Positions 43,740-58,700 of a stretch of DNA of 64,000 bases are shown here, one piece after another. Origin of the DNA: Oegoconia quadripuncta (taxonomy: Eukaryota; Arthropoda; Insecta; Lepidoptera; Autostichidae); NCBI GenBank assembly GCA_949316235.1, contig OX438760.1, positions 3,784,501 through 3,848,500 of the forward strand. The letters are read 5' to 3'. Each line of letters opens with the position of its first letter. Positions within the stretch are counted from its first letter, which is position 1. The notes under the pieces were generated by a model. The model was not told where the DNA came from and made no database searches. It saw only the letters and a list, made by a program, of their open reading frames with translations. A program made the translations under genes and the position numbers.

Positions 43740-46700
43740 GTGATCAAGAAGTAACCATGTCACCCAGACCCCAAGTGAATCATGATGTCAATGATGCCTC
43801 GCCGCCGTTCAACGGAGAAAGTATTGTCATATCCGGCATGTCAGGACTGTTCCCCAAGTCTCATCATGTCAAGGAGTTTTCTGAGGTTCTATACAACAAG
43901 GTAACATTATGAATACTGTCTTCCTAACAATTTGGAATAATTAACCAAAATAATTATTTCAAGGTAACTTCCACGGACTCCATATACAAAGAGGACCAGG
44001 GGTTTCTACTGCATAACTCAAAGTTATAGCGATAGCAATACACTGTACGTCCTTGTCATAGTGTTACGATATGACAAGGACGGAAAGTGCATTGACGTCA
44101 TAAACGATTGAAATTCCCAAAGTAATTGAGTTAGACGGTGTGACAACTAGCGACAGCGACTGTGCAGTTTGATTTCAATTGTGCAATGACGTCACGAAGG
44201 GCGTGGCTTATTATGCCAGTCGGCTGCCATCGCTCACAGAGGTCGCGCACTAGATCTGCTTGAACCTTATTATTTTCTTTCACAAATCCGTGTCAATTAT
44301 ATTTAAATACTAAAAATACACATTTATCAAGGTTTAGTGTGACATTTATTAACGAAAGTATTTCTAACAACTCTTATCAAAGTAATTAAAAAGTTTTGCT
44401 AGAGCATCACCTATTGTTGAGTAGTTTATTTAACACACTCGATAAATAGTAGTTGAAGCTAATTAGCTTTTAGGTCAGAGCGATTTTATTAATTCTGTAT
44501 TTAAAAAGAAATCTTAATTTAACCAATGGACGGAACAAACCCTCTTAAATTCAATCATTACTATTACAAACCAACTTAATCTTGCAGTCAGACGCGTATA
44601 GCTTCCACGACGTATTCTACATTTTTTGTTACGGAACCCTAAATGTGCGAATCCTGACACGCACTTTTATTTTTTATTTTTATTTTATTTGGGATAACAA
44701 AAGCTAACATTACATTAATTTCTCTTGATTTGAAATTTGAGTATATATATAATAAGTAAGAAGAAATATACGTAAATAATTGAGTATACATTAATCAATA
44801 TAAATAAATACAAATAAATAAAAACAATACATAGAACGGATATTGAAGTATATATATTATTTACATATTGAAATACGATGACATAAATAAAATATTTATG
44901 GTTATATTTTGATAATTTATGTGATATAGGTACATAAAATGTTTGGCCGGTTTTTATTTATGAAAATTCTCAATGGTCGTTGGATTTCTTTTGGATACAA
45001 CTATGTAAAGCATTAGTAGACGTTGTCTATCTATTGTGAAACACCACATTTTCTGCAGATCCTCATTACTTACCACTTTCATATGCCACTAATACGTGAA
45101 CAGGTGAACGGGGTCGGGGTCAATCGTCGTTGGAACTACGATCACCCCGAAGTCTCTCAGTACACGGGGAATATTCCCTCGCTGAGTCGCTTCGATGCCC
45201 AATTCTTCAAAGTGCATTTTCGTCTGGGAAACAGTATGGACTCGATGTGCCGGAAGAGCCTCGAACAGGCATACCAGGCTATTTATGATTCCGGTTAGTT
45301 TTTTTTTTGTTATGATTAACTGGATACGCGTTTGACCACAATCTTACCTGATGGAAAATGAAGATGTGGTCGAAGATCAAGCACGCGATCCCAGTAGATA
45401 GTATATAACACCTGGCTATTGATCATCCTAAGATTGTAGGATTCAGGAAAGACTGACGATTCCGTATGCACGTACCGGTTCGCTGTATGTAGGTAGACAC
45501 CGCCTTGTTCACAACCAACTGGAACTGTGTGCTGCTAGACCTATAGGGAGACGGACTTTGACCAGTGAAATTACCACGATAAGGGCGCCACTGTGGCGTT
45601 TCCGCCTCAGATAAGTAGGTTAGGAGTTCGCAATAAAAGATGTGATAATTTTCCAACCTGACTGACCGCCGTAACGTCCCGAGGGCAATATTAAGGGACA
45701 TCACTGGCCTGAAGATCTTTGTAGGCCGGACTCGTCCACACCTCCCGGTCAATTGGGCCTGGTACTAAGGTAAAGGTACTAACCTTGATGTTAGGGTCCT
45801 CAACAGTCGCCTCAGTAGGCGTAGGTGGTGTCGCCTCAGCAGGTAGGCAGCAGCAGCAAGGGGTAGTGGTGCACCGCTAGCCAACCCTTAGGCTAAGCTG
45901 GGATCCCTAGAGGGATCCTGCGCGCGCGTCGAATATTTAGTTTTGTAGGTTCCGTATAGTTAAACGTTATTTATTCATTTAAATCGACTAGTTGGAATTA
46001 TTATATTATTTTATATTATATCTTAAGCTCCACAACGTTACAGCGGGTTTCTTGCACCGCTTCTTTTCCCACAGATGATTTCCCTTTCCGAAGCGGTAGT
46101 AGCTTGGACATGCCTACTGACCGACAGAAGAATACTTAAAGCCCTATTTATTTATAATGATATCTTGTATGTTACGTTACGTTGTTGTAGCACCACTTAA
46201 TAATATATCTGAAATGTGTTCAAAATCCACAGGTATGAGCCCAGAACACTTCAATGGCAAAAAGGTTGGGGTGTACATGGGATCGTGTTTCTCTGAAACA
46301 GAGAAAGCCTGCTTCTATGGTGGTAGTAAAAGAACTGGACATGGTATAACTGGGTTAGTGTGATTTAATTAAATTAAATTTACTTTTTAAATTTACGGTA
46401 AAAAACTCATCCGATATATTTTAATTGTCATTTAGTATGGTCCAGATCTAAATATTTCCATTTTAGAGAATGAGATTGTTAATCTACTTTTGACATAGAT
46501 TTTGTGGCCGAGAATATGCAGGAAAGAAATTCTTATATTTTCTTGCAAATTTACAAGCTTCTAAGATGTATACGGACCTTAAAATCAGAATTTTGTGTTC
46601 AATAAAGTGTCTCAAATAGAATAGAACCAACTTTCCCGTGGGTGTCGTAAAAAGCGATTAGGTAACTTTCCACCAAAAAACAAACTATAGTTTTGCACGT

Positions 46701-49700
46701 TTGAACAGTGATGGGATCACCCTCTGTCACGTGTGCATGTCTACCGTGGATGTTGTTTCAATAAAACACTTTTGTTTGGGATATCTCTGACCACCCATTT
46801 GGGACAAAGGTCATTTACAAAATAATTGCAAAAATAGTTTTTCTGTAAAACTGACTAAATGTTTATCTGCAGGTGCAACAAATCCATGTTTGCAAACCGT
46901 ATATCGTATTGGCTGAATGCAAAGGGTCCGTCGTTGGCTTTTGATGCAGCGTGTTGCAGCTCTATTGTAGCATTGGAGCAGGCCTACTTAGCTTTATCTC
47001 GTGGAGAATGCGAGGCAGCCGTTGTTGGTGGTGCTAACGTGTGCTTACATCCTCAATCCTCAGTGCATTATGGAAGGTAAGGACTACCAGTTTATATGAG
47101 TAGGTAAGTAAATCCAGAAACTGACAGACTTACGGTACTACAAGCAGACTGTACATAAGCTGCATAGGCGGCTTAGGCATCGCCTTTGCGCATATTTATT
47201 AATTTTTGATTCAACTAATATTATAAATGCGAACATTTGGATGTTTATTTGTTTGTTTGTTGCACTATCATAGTGAAATAGATGAACGGATTTGGCTGAA
47301 ATTTGGTATAGTGGTAGATCATAACCTGGATTAAAACATAGGATATTTTTTTCCCGATAAAGTGAGTACTTTCTGCGGGATAAACGCAGGCGATGCCGCG
47401 GGTGGAAAGCTAGTTTATTATAAATCTGTAGTTCAGCCTGAAGATTATTGACAATGTTGATTAAGTACAATACAAGTTTACTATTAGAATAAGAATAAGA
47501 TCAATTTATTATGAACGCCTCATCACGATACAGAGACAAAGAAGTAGTAAATTAAAAAAGAAAATAATGATAAATAATTTGCGCCCAAAGCTGTTACGTG
47601 TTACGGCGTACACAAATGGGTTAGCACACAGCTCATGCTGCGACGAATCACAGCGCTGGTTTTCAGTAGCCCCAAATGCCCAGTGGATATTAGAGGATTT
47701 GACATTTGTATGTCTGTATTTGTCTGTGGCACTGTAGTGCCAAATCGGTTGAACTAATTTGAAAAAAGTTTTCTTCTTCGAAAGTGACTTTACCGAAATA
47801 GTGCCTTTAGGTTCATTTGTTTACCTGGTTGATTTTAACAATCATGGGGCTATCCAATTTTCCAGTTTACAGTTTTAAATTAGGTTTGTTAGTTGAATAA
47901 TCTACTATTTTCAGAATCATGAAAGTTTGCATGGACGGAAAGACAAAATCTTTCGACCAATTTGCTGACGGTTGCGCCAAGTCAGAAGCCATCAACATAT
48001 TGTTCCTTCAGAAGGCCAAAAACGCTAAAAGGTAATCTATTATGCAAATAATGAACTTGAATTCTCTTTTGCGATTTCAAAATACCAAGATCTAAATAAG
48101 ATAATAAAGGATAACTCAATCAAGCTTGTATTGGCCGCATTAATATGAATAAATTTTATAATCCGATTTCTGTGAATCGGAAGTTTTGCGATTGGGTCAA
48201 CAAATTAAAGCCATGCTCAGACGAGGTGCTTTCTTTCCAAAAGGAAAGCAAATAAAATTTTAACACAATAAATCTGACGACCGATCGGTGTAGTGGATAG
48301 TGGCCCTGTCAGCGAAACCAACGATTGAGGGTTCTAATCCCGCGACGGGTAAATGTTTGTGTGATGAATATGGAAATTTATTCCTGAGTCATGGATGTTT
48401 ATATAAATATTTAAGTATGTTTATCCGTTATCTAGTATCCATAGTACAAGCTTTGCTTATTTTGGGACTAGATGATTGGTGTAAGTGTCCGAAATAAATA
48501 TTTATTTTATTTATTTATTATTATTATTTTATTACTTTAAAAATATGAAAGTTTCTATTACTTTAAAATTATCGCGCTCAAAATTATCAGTGGGTCCTGT
48601 GTAAAGTATTGACAAGACCCATTGTGTTGTGGCTGTGGCTAGGAGTTTCAAATGTTTATCTAAGTACTAAGACTGGTATTACACTTCTTTGGTAATGTTA
48701 GTGGTAGTGGTAGTATTAATTGCTTCTTCGGCGGTAAGGTTCTCGAGTGACGACCACGCAGCGTGAGCAGGCCCCCCCACAGGGTGGACCGAGGATTTAG
48801 TAAAGATCGCAGAAAGCCGTTGGATGCTATCAGCGCAGGACCGATCGTTGTGGAGATCTTTGGGGGAGGCCTTTGTCCAGCAGTGGACGTCTCACGGCTG
48901 ATATGATGATGCTGAATGTTAGTATAGTGACTGGTGCTCATGTACCTAAATTTTTCAATAGTAAGCATCTAGGCTTGTGTTATGGATACCAGATGGTTGA
49001 TAAACTACACAAGTACATTTTTTTGTAAATAAATACATGTATCAATGAAAAACATCCTTAACTCGGGAACACATGTCTGTATTCATCATACAAACATATG
49101 CGCCTAGCGGGATTCGAACCCGCGACCTTTTGGTATAGTAGCGGAGTTTCTAACCACTACACCAAGCAAGTCGTTTGTAGACGACCTAAATTGAACATAA
49201 TTTAGCTTATTTCGATATTATTATGAAAACAATTCCTTTAGAGTATACGCCCAACTGCTGCATGTCAAAAGTGAATTCTGTGAAGTTCTGAAAGGAAAAA
49301 CTGGACCCAAATACGGCTTCTACAGAAACCCATCGAACTATGCAAATTTTCTAAAACAATTTTATAAAGACGCGAATATGTCTCCACAAATGGTCGAATA
49401 CGTCGAAGCATTTGGCTCAGGTAAGCGCACTATTACTTTATTTATTTGAATCCTTCGTTAAGCATTGCACTATTATTTATTAATGTTAAGAAATGTGAAA
49501 TAAATATTAAAAAAATTAACAATTTCTAAAGTGAGAAAGAACCTCTAAATTTAGTAGGTACTTTTGACCACAAAAGTATACTTTGTCATTAGTCAACTAG
49601 CTACTTATATAACCCTTAATTGTTCGCGCTTCGAAACTTATATGCCTACATGCCCGCGTGGGGTTCCTACGAACCCCATTTTCAAAATCAAAATAAAGCT

Positions 49701-52700
49701 ACTTGTAGTAAACTTACGTGTAGCTAATTAGAGTTTTTTCTATTTGACTCGAAAATAATATAAAAATAATATGATATTTAAAATATTTTTAGGTATCAAA
49801 CACAACAATTAAATTTAAAAAAGGCACATAAATATACGGATTACTTAATTAATTGCAACTACAAAACAATATAATACTTATATGTCCTCAATAATTATAT
49901 CTATCTTTACATTCTAATTTATATATATTGTTTATATTTCTTTAAGGTCTAGGAACACAATGAATGTGTAGGTATCGCTAAAGCTACTAAATAATAGGGT
50001 AAAACAAATCCGACGGTGTGTTTTAAGAAATACAAGCATGATAGTTAAGACAAATTATCATCTTGCTGCTATTATCGCACTCTATGTGGGGTCGGCCGAT
50101 ACAATAAGTTTTTATCATCCACTCTCTATCAGCCGTCATCACCGTACTCACCCCTTTCACACACATATCATTCCTCACGCGGCAGTCTACCCACACCTAC
50201 TTCTGTCTTCCTCTGCCTCTCCACCACATTTATACTTTTAAAATTTCAATTAATAAAGCTGTACCGGAAGCTGACAAAGTGGAACTGGACGTTATTGAAG
50301 ACGTATTCTGCGAAGGTAGAGTCGATCCGCTTCTGGTGGGAAGCGTCATGTCCAATATTGGCTACGGAGAGGCTTCCTCAGGGATAACTGCTATCACTAA
50401 GGTAAGGAATATTATAATAACATAATAATATAATAACAGTTTATCTAAAAGTTTCCTTCAGTACTTTCCATCAGGTGACCCGCATGCTCGTTTGCCGCTC
50501 TCTCATATAAAAAAAAAAAAAAAAAAAAAAGTATCCAACTATGGTGATATCAATGGTAAAAATTATTTGAGGTGCATATTACCTATAGATACTTCAGTAA
50601 GTAAATTTTTTATATTGCTCTACCAAGTTTATATGCATCAACATGTGCAGACTGGGGCTTATGTTAGGCTAACCTGTGTTGATAACGACTCCACGCCACC
50701 TACAAACTGCAAAACTTTAAAATATATCATTCAAACTTCAAACTTCAAGCATTTATATCAAACGTAAGATACAATGATATCATTTGTTGAATGTAAATTT
50801 AAATCTATTGGAAATAAAAATAGGGCTAAGCATTTTTCGGTCAGTCAGTATGTCCAAGCTACCACCGCTTCGGAAAGGGAAATCATCTGTGGGAAAAGAA
50901 GCGGCGCAAGAAACCCACAGGATCATTTTTCTTTTCTTTTCTTTTTATTATGTTATTATTTTACAGCGACTTATATTTTTATCGAGATCCCTCAAAACCT
51001 TCGATGATTTTGCAAGCATCTGGAGCCCAATACAATCTAACTAATATCATAAATGAGAAAGTTTGGATGTTTGTTTGTTTATTTGTTTGTTTGTTTATTT
51101 GTTTGTTGCTCAATCACGGCGAAACGGATGGACGGATTTGGATGAAATTTGGTATATAAGTAGAACATACTCTGGATTAAAACATAGGATACGTTTTATC
51201 ACGATAAAGTGAATAGGTCCTGCGGGATAAAGTTATTCAACGCAGGCGATGCCGCAGGCGGAAAGCTAGTGGTTCATAAATGTTAAAAAATATAGTAAAA
51301 ATCTTAGTCTCGTATTAGCCATGGAGTTCGTTGTTGAGGTCGACATTTCCCAAGCGGAAGCAATCAAACGAAACACGTGTAGCTTGCGATGTTCGTGGCA
51401 TAGTTGGCCCGTACACAATTGATATGGTTGCTGCCTGCGTTGCGCTTGCGCGACGTACTATATTCCAAAATAATTCGAATTTTTAATTTTCCATCAAGAA
51501 GTTCAGAAAAATATCTGAGCAAAATCGAAAGACGGAAAAACAATGTATACTTATTTATATGAAAATACAATATAAGTACACTTTATTGCACGATAGAAAA
51601 GAACAAAAGCAATTTTTTCATTTGAATTTGAAAAACAAAATTTAACCACGTTCGAAATGGTCAGTTTCTAAAAACGGCGATTTCATAGGTAAGCCGTCAC
51701 GCAGCTCGCTTAGTGGATAGAGAATTACTTCTACCCATGATATAGATATCAATAGCTTTATAGACCAAGGTTATAATAGATAACATCCCAGATATAAAGT
51801 CGATGCAGGAGTCTCTAGGACTAAAAAAAATCACTAATTTCACTATACTGAGCAACACGAAGCAAAATTCTTCCAGCTAACCCCCTAATTCTCTTCTATA
51901 TTTTGTAGGTGTTACTAGGATACCATAAAGGAATGTTGGCGGGGAACCTGCATTGCGACAACCCGCGTCAAGACATACCCGCACTACAAGATGGTCGCAT
52001 GCAACTTTTAACTGATAACAAGAGTTTTAGCCGGTCATACACAGCGGTCAATGGACTCTCAGTCACTGGTATCAACGCTCACGTTTTACTTCATGGACGC
52101 TACAAGCCCAAGGTATAAAGCCAATATACGAGCGCTTCCTAGCTGTATTTACAGAGCTTTCAAAAATTTAATATTTAGAACAACATGAATTAAGTCTATA
52201 TTACAATGCCTTAACTTTAACAACAATGATAGTATGTTTTATTTTTTTATGTACAACGGGTTGGTACTTGACCTCAATCACACCTGATGTTAAGTGAAGA
52301 TGAGGTCGAAGATGGAAGCGTACTGACCCGGAAACCCCAACACATTTGGACGACTGGCTATCTTATCTCTGACAACCGGAACACTATTAACATTTCTGCT
52401 TGGCGGCAGATTTAGATAAGTTGGTGGTAGCTAGCCAGGCGGACATTTAAAATGCCCTACCACCAACCAAACCGAATACTTAAACATGTACCCGCGACCT
52501 CCGAATCGTAAACCCAATGTTGTTTACATTGAGCCACGGAGGAGGCGGTTATGTGGTTAGGAACTAAGCCTAGAATGAAATTCTGGTTAAATGTAGTAGA
52601 CGCGAAGTTTTATTTCTGCATGCCTCTCTTTAATAACACATCAGAACAATGGTATTTTCAATCCAAAGTTTTCCTCAGGATTTAAATCGGTATAAATCCG

Positions 52701-55700
52701 CGATTCCACATTTGGTGGTTCTGTCTGGGAGGCAGGACACAGCTGTCACTAATATTATTAGCGACATGAAGTCTCGACCCATTGACCCTGAGGAAATAGC
52801 GTTATTTCATAATATACATCAAACAAGGATCTCAGGACATCTGGGCAGGGGATATGCCATTCTAGGTAAGTCAAATTGATACCAATGCCGATATTACCAG
52901 AACACGAAGCAATATAATTAAACATACTATTTAAGACCTGTTTGGTGTAGTGGTTAGAAACTGACTGCTATACCAAAGGTTGCGGGTTCAAATCCCGCTG
53001 GGGCCATATGTTTGTACGATGAATATAGACATGTGTTCCCGAGTTATGGATGTATTTCATTTATATACGTATTTATTTACAAGAAAAATGTATTTGTGTA
53101 GTATATCAACCATCTGGTATCCACAAAACAAGCCTATGGTTGCTTAATGTGGAACTAGATGGCGTTGTGTGTATGTCCAAGGATATTTATTTATTATTAT
53201 TATTATTTATTTATACTATGAGTTGTGATTTATTAAGCTAAGAAAATACAATACTTAAGACTTAAGTGATAATGTAATGTATTTTTTTATTATTATCTCT
53301 TGAGTATTGTATTTTCTTAGCTTAATAAATAATAACTATGAGTTGTTAGGTATATATTCTTAGAAATTGCTTGCTTAAATGCAGCAAAGATGTCGGCAGG
53401 GGAGACACCAGGATCAAAAATACAGGTAAAATCATTTTACCTAGGTTAGATATTGGAAGTGTCACCATGTTCTTTCTTGATACCTTTTATATTCATTACA
53501 CCTCATAAATTGTAGTTAAGGTAAGTCAAATTGAAATTAATGGCGATATTACCAGAACACGAAGCAATATGACTAAACATACTTTGAGATGTGATTTATT
53601 AAGCTAAGAAAATACAATACTTAAGTGATAATGTAATGTATTTTTTTATTTTTTTATTATTATCTCTTGAGTATTGTATTTTCTTAGCTTAATAAATAAT
53701 AACTATGAGTTGTTAGGTATATATTCTTAGAAATTGCTTGCTTAAATGCAGCAAAGATGTCGGCAGGGGAGACACCAGGATCAAAAATACAGGTAAAATC
53801 ATTTTACCTAGGTTAGATATTGGAAGTGTCACCATATTCTTTCTTGATACCTTTTATATTCATTACACCTCATAAATTGTAGTTAAGGTAAGTCAAATTG
53901 AAATTAATGGCGATATTACCAGAACACGAAGCAATATGACTAAACATACTTTGAGATGTGATTTATTAAGCTAAGAAAATACAGTACTTAAGTGATAATG
54001 TAATGTATTTTTTTTTTTTTATTATTATCTCTTGAGTATTGTATTTTCTTAGCTTAATGAATAATAACAATGAGTTGTTAGGTATATATTCTTAGAAATT
54101 GCTTGTTTAAATGCAGCAAAGATGTCGGCATGGGAGACACCAGGGTTAAAAATACAGGTAAAATAATTTTACCTAGGTTAGATATTGGAAGTATCACCAT
54201 GTTCTTTCTTGATACCTTTCATTATTCATTACACCTTATAAATTGTAGTATTTTGTAAGACTATTGGTGCAAAATAAACTATTTTGTACGTTATATTTGC
54301 GTTATATTTATTATATCCATTATTATATTATATCTACTAGCAATGTAAAAAAAATATTGTTTCTTAATATAGATAAGATAGTTGAACGTAGTCGGATAAA
54401 AATACTGTTATTATCTTCTAGCAACAAACGAAAATAACGAAACTGTGAGCCTTTCTGAAAAATCAACTTACTTCGATGACATCAAGCGACCACTGTGGTT
54501 CGTATACAGTGGGATGGGCTCGCAGTGGGCCGGCATGGGCTCTCAGCTCATGAGGATACCAATATTTGCTGCTGCTATTGAACGGTAAGAGTGTTGTATT
54601 ATCTTTTGCCTCAATATTCATACTATGGGCCTATATATCGGTCAACACAGTCTTTGTATCGAATGTGTGCATTAAGAAATAGTACGAGAAACCAGATTGA
54701 TATATTTTCAGGAACAATCGCCTCCACTAAGAAAGTTGTCTATGGTTGTGTATGTATTAAGGATTAATCATCCTTAATACATATACATCATTTTGTACGA
54801 CAATTATAAATAGGTCTTTTTGTATCGTTTTAGTGATTTAGTTAATAGCCTATTTTACTCTTAAGTGTTGAGACTGTTTACCTGTGTGCATGCTGTGTTC
54901 ACATCAAGTAGGATACATTCAATTAACTATGTCGTAATGATGGGTAAGACTAAAAATATTTTGAATTGTGTCCAGTTTTGTGAACCGTTTAAAAAAAATA
55001 TATATATATATATATATATATATTATACGCTTACGTTTTTTCTAGTTGCCGTAAGGTGTTAGAACCTAAAGGAGTGGATATCGTCCATATAATTACGTCA
55101 CCTGATAAGACTATTTTCGATAACATTCTGAACTCATTTGTGGGCATCGCAGCGATTCAGATTGGGCTTACTGACATTCTAAAAGCCGTGGGAATAGAAC
55201 CTGATATGATTATCGGTAAAGCTTTACTTATATTTGTTCCTAAAAATGAATAGATACTCTTAGACAAATATATTATAAACGGAAACGTATCTCATACAGG
55301 TCACAGCGTGGGAGAACTGGGATGCGCGTACGCCGATGGCTGTTTTACAGCTGAGGAGATGATATTAGCTGCTTACAGCAGAGGTTTGGTTTCTATTCAG
55401 ACACCGTTCATACGTGGATCCATGGCTGCTGTTGGCCTCGGATATAAGCAGGTGAGAGGAATTTCTATTTCATCATTCAATTCAATTTCAATTATTTGTT
55501 AAACTAGTTAGAGTATCATCCTCATTTAAAACTTTTCTCGATCTATCTCCAACGTGTTTAAACATAGAACTACATTTTCAGGTCTCAAATATGGTTCCAC
55601 CTGAGATTGAAGTAGCCTGTCACAACGGACCAGATTCCAGTACTATATCTGGACCGGTGGATTCGATGCGTGAATTTGTAGCGAAGTTAACTGCAAAGGG

Positions 55701-58700
55701 CATCTTCGCCAAAGAAGTGCCGTGTTCTAATATCGCTTACCATTCCAGATACATCGCTGAAGCAGGTAAATACAAACATTCCATACAAGATCTTTTAATT
55801 ATATATAATTTTTTTCGAGGGCGTTAATAGGTGTAAATCTTGTCCGCCCACTTTCAAAACTAAAAATGAATAGTACAGGTTCATATGCAATGTGAACCAA
55901 AATTTTTAATAAAATTCCATCTTATCTACAAAAAGAAAAGAATTAGTCAAAATTTAATTTAATGAAATTAAAGCAAATAAAATCATTGTAAATAGAAAAA
56001 TCCTATCATAATTTAAATGAATTCCTAAATGATAAGAATTTATAGCTTGATAAAGTTTCATGCAATTTAATCTATTCTAATAAATTAATATATTAATAAG
56101 TAAAATAGATAAATAGATTAAATTGATAATAATAATAATTAGCATGCAACAATGAAGCCTTGGTCTGTCTCTATTGCTGCTCCCCAAGGGGTACCTTTAA
56201 CCTGCACCTAAGACCATAAAAGACCATTGTGAAAGCAATAATTTGATTGAATCAATGCTTCACTCCATCATTGTTTTCCTTCGCTTTCTTTACCATTCTC
56301 CATAGATATTAGGTAATTTTTAAAATAAAATATATTAATATAGATGTATTCAGGTATCTATCAACTTATATGTATATGTTACTATATAAATGAAATATAA
56401 CATAAGTGCAACAAAGAATTTTGTAGTTATATATTATATCCTATATTCAAATAAATTTTATATGCATTATTTACTTATATTTATATACTTACCAAACTCT
56501 CTACACCTTTAGATGGCAAACATAATTGACAAATACGAGTACCTACCAAATTTACTTATTGTACAAAATATATGGGGAAGACATTGTTGCCTGTAACACA
56601 GTTTTTAACTACCACAGACAACAAAGCTTCAACAAGTTGTGTAATTTATTTCGGTTCAATAAAATATTGTGTTATTGTTTGTTACTTATTATATGGTATC
56701 AATCATTCGTTTTCAGGTCCAGGTCTACTGACGTATCTGCGAGAAGTTATTACAGATCCGAAACCTCGCAGCAAACGTTGGGTGTCAACGTCAGTGCCCA
56801 TGGATAAATGGGAGGAGCCCGTTGCAAAGACATCGTCCGCAGAATATCATACTAACAACTTGCTGGTATAAGAGAAATATAATTTCATGTTTATATTCGT
56901 TCTTTCACAATATACAGGTGAATTTAATTTTGTGTAATTCCCATTAGCTGGTGACGCCACTCTAGATTACGAACAATTTTCCCCAAGGAATCATAGTCGA
57001 ATTCGAACAAAAAAAACCTCTAGTATGGTAGTCCAACAATTTTCGACTGGGGACTTCACTTCTGATTACGAGTACCTTTCCACTAGGAAAAATAGCTGAA
57101 ATCAGTCGATAATTTTTGGACTTTCATACTAAAGGTGGTTTCAGAATGGTAGCGAAAATTTTTTGATCGAATTCGACTATGATTCTTAGTGAAATGTTGT
57201 TCGTAATCAGGTGTGGAGTCTCGAGTAAACAGGAATTATACGAATTAAATTTCACCATATTTGTGAGAATGAAATGTCATAATTTTCTTGAATTTACCTG
57301 AATGTTAATTCTGATTATTTTGGTCTAGAATTCGGTGCTCTTCGAGGAGACATCCCGTCTAATACCAGCTAATGCGGTGCTGTTAGAGATAGCACCGCAC
57401 GGCTTGCTTCAAGCTATACTCAAGCGGTCACTGCCAGATTCGTGCAAACACATCCCAATGACGAAACGCGGACATTCAGACAATGCGTTCTTGGTACTTG
57501 ATGCTATTGGAAAGTAAGTGTTATCGGATGTAAACTATTTATATGACGCACGAAATAAGTAGTAACAGGGCCAGAAATATGTTACTGTGTAATTTAATTT
57601 CTTGATCATTTTTGATAAATTGATAAAATACTCTTTAGAACTAAATATTTTAAGAACAAACCAAAAGTACTAGTTATATGTGTCTTGTTGAGAACCAACT
57701 ACGCTGTCCTCTAAGTCCGAATTTCATGATGTTTTGTTAGCTACTACTTTTGCACTTATCGTTAGAGTTTCAGGCTCGAGGAAGATTGATAGAGGAATAA
57801 CATTGCTCAACTCACACAAATAGAATATTAACCAGCGCAAATCACAAAAAAAACCGTCATATTTTCTTATATGCAATCATTATTTTCTTACTCACCTTAC
57901 CTTGTGAAGCGACATAGTTTTAAAGAAATAACATGTTGATTTCCAATAAGTGATGTACATGTTTAAGTACTCGGTTTGGTTAGTGGCAGGGCATTTTAAA
58001 TGTCCGCCTGGCTAGCTACCACCATCTTATCTAAATCTACCGCCAAGCAGCAATGTTAATAGTATTGTTGTGTTCCGGTTGTCAGAGATAAGATAGCTAG
58101 TCCCAATGTGTTGGGATTTCTGGGTCAGTACGCTTCCACCGACCTCATCTTCACTTAACATCACGGTGTGATTGAGGTCAAGTACAAACCCGTTGTGCAT
58201 AAAAAAATGAAAATGAAATGAAATTGAATAACTTTTTTTTTTTGCCCAACGGTTTGGTACTTGATCTGAATCACACCTGATGACAAATTGATTTGATTGA
58301 TTTGCCACTAAAAGGAATATGTTGTGTGATTGTATCTTGGTGACATTTTGGACTGGCCCCTTTCAAAGGAATAGACATCCTAACTAGGTGTAGTTAAACA
58401 AATACTTTTTTCCAGGTTACACGTGGAGGGTTACAGTGTAAAGGTCGATAAACTATACCCAGAAGTGGAATTTCCGGTGTCATCTGAAACTCCATTGTTG
58501 TCGCACTTGGTGGAGTGGGCACATGGCGAGTTATGGTATTTATAATACTTCTATTATTGTTTATCGTGTAGGTATTCAATATACACCGTAGGAACGAGAT
58601 ATATGCGACAGACTTCAACTATCGATTCTACAACACAAGAGTAAAAAAGTGGTATAACACATAGTCGGAAAATGCTTATTTTTTGAGTAATTCGTTGTTT

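Noticed and set aside
52866..54250. Regularly spaced repeats that could suggest an array of the CRISPR kind
   Set aside because: Unit is 366 bp with no spacers, and the context is an intron of a eukaryotic gene.
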